From Gemmatimonadota bacterium (GTDB lineage: Bacteria; Gemmatimonadota; Gemmatimonadetes; Gemmatimonadales; GWC2-71-9): a stretch of DNA of 10,755 nucleotides. Position 1 is the stretch's first letter, and each line of letters begins with the position of its first letter. Where the stretch lies: positions 1-10,755 of the forward strand of contig JAEHDT010000256.1 in assembly GCA_016880225.1 (NCBI GenBank), given 5' to 3'. The position numbers and the translations under genes were made by a program. The notes beneath the pieces were generated by a model. That model was given only the letters and a program-made list of their open reading frames with translations. It searched no databases and had not been told where the DNA came from. Positions 1-7,906 of the stretch are shown here, one piece after another.

Positions 1-674
1 GGTTCGGACCTGCGCATCGGAGTCATCGCGACCAACACCATGCTGGCCGGAGCGGCGGGGAGCGTGACCGCGATGCTGTACATGTGGCGCACGTACGGCA
101 AGCCCGACCCGTCGATGGTGGCGAACGGGGCCCTCGCGGGGCTCGTCGCGATCACCGCACCGTGCGCGTTCGTCACCGCGCCATCTGCGGTCCTGATCGG
201 CGCAATCGCCGGCGTACTGGTGTGCGCCTCGGTGTTCTTCGTGGAGCGGAACCTCCGGATCGACGATCCCGTTGGCGCGATCTCGGTGCACGGCGTGAAC
301 GGATTGTGGGGCATCCTGTCGCTGGGACTGCTCGCCGATGGCACCTACGGCGACGGCTGGAATGGGGTGAATGGCGCGGTGCGCGGCCTGCTGTACGGCG
401 ACGCGGGCCAGTTCGCGGCGCAGGCGATCGGCGGCATCGCGAACATCGTCGGCGTGGGCGTCATGGCCCTGGCCGCGTACAAGATCACGGCGCTCGTGAC
501 CGGCGGTCACCGCGTACCGGCCGAGGTGGAGGAGCTGGGGCTCGACCTGCCCGAGATGGGGGCGCTGGCCTACCCCGACTCGCCGGAGGTCGCCTCGGCG
601 GTGATCCTCAGCGAAACCGCCGTGGTGTCACATGGGGGCGTGGGACATCTCGAACCCGAGCCGGAGGCGATCTG

Positions 675-675
<1 letters not shown>
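1..675 (+). CDS. amt: Ammonium transporter Amt, C-terminal part (5' end outside window)
   Basis: Inner-membrane ammonium channel of the Amt/Mep/Rh family, which moves ammonium into the cell for assimilation. The frame is open from base 1, giving 224 residues, about the C-terminal half of a typical 400-450 residue protein. Hydrophobic helices alternate with short loops. The segment ISVHGVNGLWG holds His97 of the fragment, which aligns with the second histidine of the conserved pore pair (His318 of E. coli AmtB). After the last helix comes a cytoplasmic tail beginning GGHRVPAEVEELGLD and continuing to AYPDS, matching the conserved Amt C-terminal region that contacts PII. A further 35 or so residues after that are not conserved as far as I can tell. 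The stop codon overlaps the PII start by 1 nt (TGATG), so the two are translationally linked. The first pore histidine and N-terminal helices lie outside the window. Confidence 0.95.
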
Positions 676-1063
<388 letters not shown>

Positions 1064-1067
<4 letters not shown>

Positions 1068-2227
1068 GAGCCGTGATGCTGAGCCTCTGGCTCATCGCCC
1101 CAGGCGCGGTGCTCGCCCAGAGCGGGTCCTCCGCCCCGTCTGACTCGGCCCAGAAGCCCGACCCTGCACCGCCTCCGGTCAATCATCTGGAAACGGCGCT
1201 CGCGGGGTTCAAGCTCAGCGGCTTCGCCGAGGCATCGTACGCCTACTCGGGGCGCGCGATCGGCGACACGGCCATCGTGGGACGTTTGTACGATCGCTTC
1301 CAGAACCACTTCATGCTGAATGCGCTCGCCCTCGTGCTGGATAGGCCGTACGATGCCGCGAAGTTCAGCGCCGGCTTTCACACGGAGGTGCTGCTGGGCC
1401 AGAACGCCAGCTTGATCAAGTCGGGCGGGTTCGACCTCGGCGCCCAGGGGGATATTCCCCAGCTCTACGTGACCCTCAATATTCCGACCGCGAGTGGGAA
1501 CGGGCTGCAGTTCAAGGTAGGGCGCATTCCCACGCTGTTGGGGCTCGAGGTGCTCGAGACGGTTGCCAACCCGAACTGGTCGGAAGGCAATCAGTTCGTC
1601 TACGTCGAGAACTTCACGGGCCTCGGGCTGAGCGTCGAAACCAAGTTCAACAACTACGTGGACGCGCAGCTGCGGGTGATCAACGGGTGGGACCAGGTGC
1701 ACGACAACAACACGCACAAGTCGCTGATGGGGCGCGTGGGTATCTATCCCGACGCGCTCACCTCGATCGGGATCGTCGGATACTGGGGGCCGGAGGAGCC
1801 GGGAGACAACACCGCCAACCGCTACGGTATCGAGGGCCTGATCTGGCGGAAGCTGGGCAAGGCGGCCGTGTGGCTGCAGGGGGACTACGGCAAGGAGCAG
1901 GCGAACGCAGCGTTGCCGGTTCCGACCGAGGACGCAACGTGGTGGGGGGCGGGCGCCTGGGTGACCTACGACGTCAACCCATCGCTCGGCATGGCGTTGC
2001 GGGGCGACTACGTCAACGACGAGAACGGCGCGCGCACCAACGGCTTCCTGGGCTTCCCTCTGAACACCGGCCAGAAGTTCGGCAGCGGCACCGCGACGCT
2101 GAACATCCGCGCGTGGCCCAATGCGGTGGTGCGGCCCGAGCTGCGCTACGACCGGTCCACCTTGGCCGCGTTCGACGGCCAAAAGGATCAGGTAACCGTC
2201 GCGCTGGCCGTCTCCTACCTTTACTAG
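1064..2227 (+). CDS. Outer-membrane beta-barrel porin (BBP2/OmpL-like)
   Basis: A 387-residue exported protein. Residues 1-18 are a Sec signal peptide (MRAVMLSLWLIAPGAVLA, likely cut before Gln19), followed by a Ser/Pro/Asp-rich linker to about 45. The rest is alternating polar/hydrophobic strands rich in Gly, Tyr and Trp and ends SYLY, the aromatic C terminus expected of outer-membrane barrels. Segments such as LQFKVGRIPTLLGLEVLE and the following NWSEGNQFVYVENFTGLGL resemble the putative beta-barrel porin-2 (BBP2) family, as recalled without a search. The start overlaps the PII stop by 4 nt (ATGA) and has AAGGAGG at 1050-1056, 7 nt upstream. Being third in an amt-PII operon suggests that it admits ammonium or a small nitrogen compound through the outer membrane; that role is inference. 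It is convergent with gltB and shares CTAG with it at the stop. Confidence 0.85.
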
Positions 2228-5200
2228 CGCGCGGGCGCGGCTTCGGCCCGGTCCGGCGCCGGCGTGGCCGGGGCCGGCGCGCGGGGGGCCACCTTCCGGA
2301 ACAACGGACGGAAGCGCTCCCACGCGTCGAGCACCTGGCGCGCGCGGGCGCTGCCACTCCTGGCCGCGTGCTCGCGGACCAGCCCCTGGACCAGAGCTTC
2401 GTCCTCCTCGTCGAGGCCGGCCACGGCGACCATGTCCTGGTTGCAGCGCAGGGCGAAGGTCTCGGCCTCGTCCAGCACGTAGGCGATGCCGTTCGACATG
2501 CCGGCGCCGAAGTTGCGTCCCACGGGGCCCAGCACGACCACAGTGCCTGCCGTCATGTACTCACAGCAGTGGTCCCCCGCCCCCTCGATGACCGCGACGG
2601 CGCCCGAGTTGCGCACCGCGAACCGGTCGCCGGCGCGGCCCGCGGCGAACAGGCTGCCCGCCGTTGCGCCGTACAGCGCCGTGTTGCCGAGGATGACGTG
2701 TTGCCCGGTCGCGTGCGCCGCTTCCCGGAACGGGCGGATGACGAGCTCGCCCCCCGACAGCCCCTTCCCGACGTAGTCGTTCGCTTCGCCCTCGAGCTCG
2801 AGGCGCATGCCGGGCAGCGTGAACGCGCCGAAGCTCTGACCCGCGCTGCCGCGGAACCGCAGGCGGATGGACCCAGGCGGCAGGCCCACGTTGCCGACGC
2901 GCTCGGCGATGCGTCCGGCGATGCGCGCCCCCACCGTCAGGTGATGGTTGCCGATGTCGTACACGCCCGCAAAGGAGCGGCCGGCCTCGAGCCGGGCCCC
3001 CAGCGTGCGCAGTATCTCATCGTCCAGCGACTCCACTCCGGGGCGGTCGTTGCGCTCCGCCGTGCGGCGGCGCGGCGCGTCGCGCACCGCGAGCGGGTCG
3101 GCCAGGAGCATTGAGAGGTCGAGCATCTGCGCGCGGGGCACCTCCGGCCGGTCCACGCGCTCGAGCAGCTCCGCCCGGCCCACGACGTCGTCCAGGGAGT
3201 GTGCGCCCAGCTCCGCGAGGATGCGCCGCACGTCCTCGGCGATCCACGTGAAGTACGCGACCACCTGCTCGGGCCGGCCGCGGAACTTGGCACGCAGCTC
3301 GGGGCGCTGCGTGGCGATGCCGGTAGGACAGGAGTTCAGGTGGCACTGCCGCGCCATGGCGCACCCGATCGCGACCAGCGCGGCCGTGCCGAAGCCGTAC
3401 GTTTCTGCGCCGAGCAAGGCCGCGATCACCACGTCCCGCCCGGTCCGCAGCCCTCCGTCCACCCGCACCTCGATGCGGTGCCGCAGCCCGTTCTCGATCA
3501 GGAGCGCCTGGGTCTCGGCGAGCCCGAGCTCCCAGGGGGAGCCCGCGTGCTTGATCGATGACAGGGGTGACGCTCCGGTGCCACCGTTGTGGCCCGAGAT
3601 CAGCACGTAATCGGCGTACGCCTTCGCGACGCCGGCGGCGACGCGCCCGACACCCGCTTCCGCCACGAGCTTCACACCGACCCGCGCGCGGGGGTTGACC
3701 TGCTTCAGATCGTGGATCAGCTGGGCCAGGTCCTCGATGGAGTAGATGTCGTGATGCGGGGGCGGCGAGATCAACGGCACGCCCGCCACCGAATGCCGCA
3801 GGCGGGCGATCAGCGCGGTGACTTTGTGGCCGGGGAGTTGACCACCTTCACCAGGTTTCGACCCCTGCGCCATCTTGATCTCGAGCTCGTCGGCGCGGAT
3901 CAAATACTGCGTCGTGACGCCGAACCGTCCCGACGCGACTTGCTTGATGCGGTTGTCCGCCCGATCTCCATGCGGGAGCGGCGCATAGGTCTCAGGGTCC
4001 TCTCCGCCTTCGCCCGAGTTCGAGCGGGCGCCCATCCGGTTCATGCCGACCGCCAGGGTGCGGTGCGCCTCCGGGGACAGGGCGCCGAGCGACATCGCCG
4101 TGGAGATGAAGCGGCGGCGGATCGACTCCACCGGCTCCACTTCCTCGAGGGGGATGGGCGTACCAGCGCGGAGCGCGAGCAGGTCGCGCGGGCTCGCGGG
4201 CGGCCGCGCCGCGACGCGGGCGCGGAACGCGTCGTAGGCGGGCGTCGTCCCCGCCGCGACCGCCTCCTGCATGGAGCGGACGAGCGGCGGCGACCAGCCG
4301 TGGTCCTCGCCGTCGCGGCGGTAGCGCACCCGGCCGTGGTCGGGCAGCGCCAGCTCCGACGCCGCGGCGTCCGGATAGGCGGCGCGCTGCCGCGCCAGCA
4401 CGTCTTCCGCGATCTCGGCGAACCCGATCCCGCCGATCGTGGACACGGTGCCCGTGAAGCAGCGGTCGATCACTTCGGCGCCAAGGCCCAGCGCCTCGAA
4501 GATCTGGGCGCCGCAATACGATGACAGCGTGGAGATCCCCATCTTCGAGAGGATCTTCAAGAGTCCCTTTTCCGCTGCGGCGCGGAACTTGAGCGTTGCA
4601 TCCTCCTCCTCGACCTCCTGGCGAACCGATTCGAGCGCCAGCCAGGGGTGCACGGCCTCGGCCCCGTAGCCGATCAGCGCCGCGAAGTGATGCACGTCCC
4701 ACGCGTCGCCCGCTTCGGCCACCAGACCGAGGCGCGTGCGCAGCCCCTTCTCGAGCAGGTGCTGGTGGACCGCGCCGACCGCGAGCAGCATCGGCAGCGG
4801 CGCCCGCTCGCGATCGGCGGCGCGATCGCTCAGGATCACGATGCGCGCCCCTTGCCGCACCGCCCGTCCCGTTGCGCGGCACAGCGCGTCGAGGGCCCCT
4901 CGCAATGCGTCGGGGCCGCCCGCGGCCGGCCACGTGGCGTCGAGCGTGACCGCCTGTGCGCCGGCCACGGCCCGCAGCGCGGCCATCTCGTCCGCGACGA
5001 GCACCGGGTGCTCGTTGCGGACCAGGCGCAGCCCCGCCAGGCGGTCCGCGAGCAGCGAGCTGCGGCGCCCCAGGTGCATGCGCAACGACATCACCAGCGT
5101 CTCGCGCAGCGGATCGATCGGCGGGTTCGTGACCTGGGCGAAGCGCTGCCGCAGGTAGGCGTACAGGCCGGGCGGCACGCGCGCGAGCGGGGGGATCGGC

Positions 5201-6726
5201 GTGTCGTCGCCCATGCTCCAGACGGCATCCTGCCCGGCGCTGCCCATCGGCTGGAGCACGTAGCGCAGATCCTCGAAGCTCCATCCGAACGCGAGCTGGC
5301 GCGCGACGCGCTGAGGCTCTGAAAGCGAGGGGGCGTCGGCCGCGGCGGCCGTGGGGCGCAGCGGCAGGATGCCCCGCGCCGCCCAGCGGCCGTAGGGCCG
5401 TCGCCGCGCCACCTCGCGCTTCGCCTCTCCGTTGTGCAGGATCGCCTTGCGGCGCGTGTCCACTACCAGCAGCTCGCCTGGGCCGAGCCGGCCGCTCTCG
5501 ACCACGTCACCGGGATCGAGGTCCACGAGGCCCACCTCGGAGCCCGCCACCACGAGCCCATCTCGAGTGATCTTGTAGCGGCAGGGACGGAGGCCGTTGC
5601 GGTCGAGTGCGGAGCCCACCAGCACGCCGTCCGAGAACGCGAGCGCCGCGGGCCCGTCCCACGGCTCCACCAGGCACTCGTGGAACTCGTAGAAGCCCCG
5701 CACCGCCGCCTCCATTTCGACGGCGCCCTCGTGGGCTTCGGGGACGAGCATCATCAGGGCGTGCACCGGATCGCGTCCGGAGCGCACCAGCAGCTCGAGC
5801 GCGTTGTCGAGGCTCGCCGAATCGCTCCCCTCGGCCCAGATGACGGGCTTCAAGCGGTCGACGGCATCGCCCCACGCCGGGGCCGCGAGTACCGGCTCGC
5901 GGGCCCGCATGGCGTTGCGATTCCCCCACAGCGTGTTGATCTCACCGTTGTGGGCGAGCAGGCGGAACGGCTGCACCAGCGGCCAGCTCGACGTTGTGTT
6001 GGTGGAGTAGCGCTGATGGAAAACGGCGAGCGCCGTCTCGTAGTCGGATGATACAAGATCCGGGAAAAAGCCGGCGAGCTGCGTGCCCGTGAGCAAGGCC
6101 TTATAGACGATGGTGCGGCACGACAGCGAGCACACGAAGAACGGGTCGAGCCCGGGCCCGGCGTCGGCGACGCGGCGCTCGATGGTGCGGCGCGCCAGGT
6201 AGAGGGAGCGCTCCCACGCGGTTTCCTCGCCCCTGCCGCCGTCCGCCGGCGCGGCGAGAATGGCCTGACGGATGGCGGGGCACGAAGCCCGGGCGCCGGC
6301 GCCGAGCACGTCCAGGTCGACGGGCACGTCGCGCCATCCCAGCACGGGCAGCCCCTCGCCCTGCAACACGTCTTCCACGATCGCGGTGGCGCGCCCCAGC
6401 GCCTCGTGCTCGCGCGGCATGAAGAAAGCCCCCACGGCGAAAGGCTGGCCCGCTTCGAGCGCGAGCCCACGTGTGGCGGCCTCCCGATAGAACAGCGGGG
6501 CGGGGATCTGCGTGAGGAGCCCGGCGCCGTCGCCCGAGCGGTCGGTAGCGGCCGCCCCGCGGTGGGCGACGCGGGCCAGCGCCTGGAGCGCACGGCGCGC
6601 GACGTCGGCGGAGCGCTCGCCCGACGCCCGCGCCACGAACCCGACGCCGCAGGCATCGTGCTCCCGCCAGGGGTCGAGCGCCGGAGCGCGCGTGTGGGCC
6701 CAGCGCGATCGGTCACCGTCGGGCAT
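2224..6726 (-). CDS. gltB: Glutamate synthase large (alpha) subunit
   Basis: Makes two glutamates from glutamine and 2-oxoglutarate: glutamine is hydrolysed at the N-terminal site and the ammonia tunnels to an FMN site. The product is 1500 residues, normal for the family. The glutaminase domain spans about 26-430: Cys26 in DACGVGF is the nucleophile exposed after removal of a 25-residue propeptide, with HQRYSTNT at 237-244 and HNGEINT from 259. A central domain covers about 470-780. The FMN/synthase domain is about 850-1200, with RSNSGEGGEDP (901-911), GSKPGEGGQLPG (955-966) and ISGHNGGTGASP (1043-1054). Cys1122, Cys1128 and Cys1133 (C-x5-C-x4-C) match the 3Fe-4S ligands. A glycine-rich beta-helix domain fills about 1255-1440, ending in an Ala/Pro-rich tail. 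The ferredoxin-type insertion expected after GEGGEDP is missing, so this is probably the NAD(P)H-type subunit that needs GltD, which is not next to it. The ATG has AGGAG 5 nt upstream (6732-6736). Regulation appears to act through a long leader. Confidence 0.97.
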   Translation of the reverse strand: MPDGDRSRWAHTRAPALDPWREHDACGVGFVARASGERSADVARRALQALARVAHRGAAATDRSGDGAGLLTQIPAPLFYREAATRGLALEAGQPFAVGAFFMPREHEALGRATAIVEDVLQGEGLPVLGWRDVPVDLDVLGAGARASCPAIRQAILAAPADGGRGEETAWERSLYLARRTIERRVADAGPGLDPFFVCSLSCRTIVYKALLTGTQLAGFFPDLVSSDYETALAVFHQRYSTNTTSSWPLVQPFRLLAHNGEINTLWGNRNAMRAREPVLAAPAWGDAVDRLKPVIWAEGSDSASLDNALELLVRSGRDPVHALMMLVPEAHEGAVEMEAAVRGFYEFHECLVEPWDGPAALAFSDGVLVGSALDRNGLRPCRYKITRDGLVVAGSEVGLVDLDPGDVVESGRLGPGELLVVDTRRKAILHNGEAKREVARRRPYGRWAARGILPLRPTAAAADAPSLSEPQRVARQLAFGWSFEDLRYVLQPMGSAGQDAVWSMGDDTPIPPLARVPPGLYAYLRQRFAQVTNPPIDPLRETLVMSLRMHLGRRSSLLADRLAGLRLVRNEHPVLVADEMAALRAVAGAQAVTLDATWPAAGGPDALRGALDALCRATGRAVRQGARIVILSDRAADRERAPLPMLLAVGAVHQHLLEKGLRTRLGLVAEAGDAWDVHHFAALIGYGAEAVHPWLALESVRQEVEEEDATLKFRAAAEKGLLKILSKMGISTLSSYCGAQIFEALGLGAEVIDRCFTGTVSTIGGIGFAEIAEDVLARQRAAYPDAAASELALPDHGRVRYRRDGEDHGWSPPLVRSMQEAVAAGTTPAYDAFRARVAARPPASPRDLLALRAGTPIPLEEVEPVESIRRRFISTAMSLGALSPEAHRTLAVGMNRMGARSNSGEGGEDPETYAPLPHGDRADNRIKQVASGRFGVTTQYLIRADELEIKMAQGSKPGEGGQLPGHKVTALIARLRHSVAGVPLISPPPHHDIYSIEDLAQLIHDLKQVNPRARVGVKLVAEAGVGRVAAGVAKAYADYVLISGHNGGTGASPLSSIKHAGSPWELGLAETQALLIENGLRHRIEVRVDGGLRTGRDVVIAALLGAETYGFGTAALVAIGCAMARQCHLNSCPTGIATQRPELRAKFRGRPEQVVAYFTWIAEDVRRILAELGAHSLDDVVGRAELLERVDRPEVPRAQMLDLSMLLADPLAVRDAPRRRTAERNDRPGVESLDDEILRTLGARLEAGRSFAGVYDIGNHHLTVGARIAGRIAERVGNVGLPPGSIRLRFRGSAGQSFGAFTLPGMRLELEGEANDYVGKGLSGGELVIRPFREAAHATGQHVILGNTALYGATAGSLFAAGRAGDRFAVRNSGAVAVIEGAGDHCCEYMTAGTVVVLGPVGRNFGAGMSNGIAYVLDEAETFALRCNQDMVAVAGLDEEDEALVQGLVREHAARSGSARARQVLDAWERFRPLFRKVAPRAPAPATPAPDRAEAAPAR
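2256..2280. terminator. GC hairpin at the convergent porin/gltB junction, possible terminator
   Basis: GCGCCGGC (2256-2263) and GCCGGCGC (2273-2280) form a perfect 8-bp all-G/C stem around a 9-nt loop. It lies about 30 nt after the porin stop and inside the 3' end of gltB, where the sequence encodes the Ala/Pro-rich tail. There is no U-tract on either strand, so it is not a canonical intrinsic terminator and may simply reflect the low-complexity codons. It is the only strong stem near the junction, where there is no intergenic space for a terminator. Confidence 0.25.
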
Positions 6727-6749
6727 CTCGTCTCCTCTCGAGGCGTTCC

Positions 6750-6782
6750 AAACGAAAGGCCCGCTCTGTTTGGGAGCGGGCC
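6750..6782 (-). terminator. Intrinsic terminator in the gltB leader (attenuator)
   Basis: On the - strand GGCCCGCTC (6782-6774), a 7-nt loop CCAAACA, and GAGCGGGCC (6766-6758) form a perfect 9-bp stem, followed at once by TTTCGTTT (6757-6750). Six Us in eight make it a fair intrinsic terminator. It lies 23 nt before the gltB start and about 165 nt after the predicted transcription start, so it cannot serve the upstream gene alone: it would stop gltB transcripts early. This placement, before the ribosome binding site, is that of an attenuator. The 3' T-run is broken by CG, so strength is uncertain. Confidence 0.7.
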
Positions 6783-6843
6783 GGGGCGTTTGCCTGAGTC
6801 GTCTACACGCCTACGCCGCCCGCTCACTCCCGTCGGTGGGAGT
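6758..6843 (-). promoter_or_regulatory. Competing terminator/antiterminator RNA structure upstream of gltB
   Basis: Reading the - strand, segment 1 (ACTCCC, 6843-6838) pairs with segment 2a (GGGAGT, 6831-6826) across a 6-nt loop. Directly after comes segment 2b, GAGCGGGC (6825-6818). Segment 3 (GGCCCGCTC, 6782-6774) can pair either with 2b (8 bp, antiterminator) or with segment 4 (GAGCGGGCC, 6766-6758; 9 bp, terminator), because 2b and 4 share the same eight bases. Segment 2b falls on the last sense codons of the 26-codon leader ORF, so a ribosome at its stop codon would cover 2b and favour the terminator. A ribosome stalled earlier would leave 2b free. The pairings are direct; the regulatory logic is inference. 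A 5-bp stem GGCGT/ACGCC may also form between 2b and 3. Confidence 0.55.
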
Positions 6844-6891
6844 CGCCGGATTCAGAATCGCGACGGCCGTCAGCGTCTGGTTGTGCAGCAT
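6811..6891 (-). CDS. Putative 26-residue leader peptide upstream of gltB
   Basis: A short ORF in the gltB leader, ATG to TAG, starting MLHNQTLTAVAILNP and ending DGSERAA. It is hydrophobic in the middle with no run of a single amino acid: four Thr, five Ala, one Gln and one Glu, so no obvious regulatory codon emerges. Its last codons form one arm of the proposed antiterminator and its codons for Thr17-Pro18 form one arm of a small hairpin, which is how attenuation leader peptides are usually arranged. Against it, no clear Shine-Dalgarno sequence precedes the ATG, and that ATG sits in the 3' arm of a 5-bp hairpin AGCAT-TGAC-ATGCT (6900-6887). I do not recognise the peptide. It could be a chance ORF. 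Confidence 0.4.
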   Translation of the reverse strand: MLHNQTLTAVAILNPATPTDGSERAA

Positions 6892-6901
6892 GTCAATGCT
6901 A

Positions 6902-6949
6902 CCCGAAGGTATTAACCCGAAAGTATTAATATTCAGCGAACGGTATAAA
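6902..6949 (-). repeat. Three 14-bp direct repeats over the gltB promoter and start site
   Basis: On the - strand two copies stand head to tail, TTAATACTTTCGGG (6929-6916) and TTAATACCTTCGGG (6915-6902), differing at one base. A third, TTTATACCGTTCGC (6949-6936), matches the latter at 11 of 14 positions and overlaps the -10 element. The AT-rich halves contrast with the surrounding GC-rich DNA. Position and repetition suggest an operator for a repressor. If transcribed, the last copy can fold as UACC-UUCG-GGUA, a short stem closed by a stable UUCG tetraloop. Confidence 0.5.
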
Positions 6950-6955
6950 TATACC
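6942..6955. promoter_or_regulatory. Palindrome GGTATA-N2-TATACC at the gltB -10 element
   Basis: A perfect 6-bp inverted repeat with a 2-bp centre overlaps the predicted -10 box of gltB. Such dyads at a promoter often bind dimeric regulators, but AT-rich dyads also arise from -10 sequence alone. No regulator is assigned. Confidence 0.35.
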
Positions 6956-6975
6956 AGCCCGTTCGGACTCGTCAA
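6948..6975 (-). promoter_or_regulatory. Sigma70-like promoter of gltB
   Basis: On the - strand TTGACG (6975-6970) is followed after 16 nt by TATATT (6953-6948), close to the TTGACA/TATAAT consensus and standing out from the GC-rich background. The -35 box overlaps the stop codon of the upstream gene (6972-6974). Transcription would begin near 6941, giving a leader of roughly 215 nt before the gltB ATG. Confidence 0.65.
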
Positions 6976-7811
6976 GGGCCGGGTGCCACGAGCCGCTGCA
7001 GCTCGGCGAACGGGATCAACAGGTCGGCCATCGTGTCGTAGGTGCCGCGCTCGCGCAGCTCCAGCACTGCCCGGCGCACCAGCCCCAACGCCGCCTGGAC
7101 TACCCGCGGGCCGAGGCTGGCACGCCGCACTCCGAGGCGGGCGAGGTCGGGGATGGGTGGGGCGGGGGGACCGGCGATCACATTGAGCGGTCCCGCGATC
7201 TCACGGGCCAGCCGGCCGATGGTCGGTCCGTCGCTCACGTGCGGCACGAACAGGCAGTCGGCCCCGGCGGCGCGGTAGGCGTTGGCGCGGCGGACCGCTT
7301 CGGCGAATCGGCGGGCGGGCTCCCAGTCGTTCACTTCGAACGCGTCGGTGCGGGCGTTGATGACCAGCGGGACGCCGGCGCGCGCGCCGGCCTCGCGCGC
7401 GGCCTGGATGCGCTCCACGTGTAACGCGGCGTCCAGCAGCGTGCCGGCGCTCGTGCCGTCCTCGAGGTTCAGCCCCACCGCTCCGGCCGCGATCACCCCA
7501 CTGGCCGTGGCGGCGGCGGCATCGGGCGTGGCGCCGTAGCCGGCCTCGACGTCGGCGCTGACGGGGACGCGCACGGCCGCGGCAATGCGCCGGACGACGT
7601 CGAGCATCTCGCTCCGGCTGATGCGCTCGCCGTCGGGAAACCCGAGCGCCCAGGCGACTCCCGCGCTCGTGGTGGCGATCGCCGGGAATCCGGCCGCTTC
7701 GACGATCCGGGCCGTGGCCACGTCCCAGGCGTTCGGGAGAACGAGGATGCCGGGCCCGGCGTGGAGTGTTCGGAACGCTGCGGCACGGTCGCGCTGCGGG
7801 GTGGCCTTCAC
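6972..7811 (-). CDS. Isocitrate lyase/phosphoenolpyruvate mutase superfamily protein
   Basis: A 279-residue (beta/alpha)8-barrel enzyme of the ICL/PEP mutase superfamily, which make or break C-C or P-C bonds next to 2-oxo acids using Mg2+. Visible family features are VLPNAWD (24-30), the TTSAG strand (47-51), the metal site DVEAGYG (Asp87, Glu89), NLEDG (Glu117, Asp118) and NARTD (152-156). The KKCGH loop of true isocitrate and methylisocitrate lyases is absent, and Asp118 is followed by Gly, not the Lys of PEP mutases, so the substrate cannot be named; this is the common uncharacterised branch. The start is GTG with AGGAGG (7822-7817) 5 nt upstream; an ATG at 7829 in another frame reads only six residues before a TGA overlapping this GTG. 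The gene reads toward gltB and its stop codon lies in the gltB -35 box. No terminator is visible after it, so some readthrough into gltB is possible. Confidence 0.85.
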   Translation of the reverse strand: MKATPQRDRAAAFRTLHAGPGILVLPNAWDVATARIVEAAGFPAIATTSAGVAWALGFPDGERISRSEMLDVVRRIAAAVRVPVSADVEAGYGATPDAAAATASGVIAAGAVGLNLEDGTSAGTLLDAALHVERIQAAREAGARAGVPLVINARTDAFEVNDWEPARRFAEAVRRANAYRAAGADCLFVPHVSDGPTIGRLAREIAGPLNVIAGPPAPPIPDLARLGVRRASLGPRVVQAALGLVRRAVLELRERGTYDTMADLLIPFAELQRLVAPGP

Positions 7812-7874
7812 GACTCCTCCTGGCTCATAGCGGGCGCTGTTGCGCCGATTTGATGCAGCGGGGGGTGTTCGATT

Positions 7875-7906
7875 GTGTGAGCGTCATCACGCGCCCGTGC
7901 TCACGC
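7875..7906. promoter_or_regulatory. Inverted repeat in the 184-bp divergent gap (7812-7995)
   Basis: GTGAGC (7877-7882) and GCTCAC (7899-7904) form a dyad around 16 nt, extendable by a G-T wobble and a G-C pair. A smaller hairpin GGCGC-TGTT-GCGCC lies at 7833-7846. The gap separates genes that diverge, so both promoters should be here, but I find no convincing -35/-10 pair in either direction. The repeat may be an operator or chance. Confidence 0.2.

Noticed and set aside
1687..3114. 475-codon + strand open frame spanning the porin end and gltB
   Set aside because: It crosses the convergent stops of two well-supported genes and has the low-complexity composition of an out-of-frame reading.
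3589..5322. Several long + strand open frames opposite gltB
   Set aside because: They are antisense to conserved FMN and central-domain coding sequence of gltB and show no recognisable motif.
6890..6896. Perfect -35-like TTGACA (- strand) at the leader ORF start
   Set aside because: No acceptable -10 box lies 15-19 nt downstream; the better pair is TTGACG/TATATT at 6975-6948.
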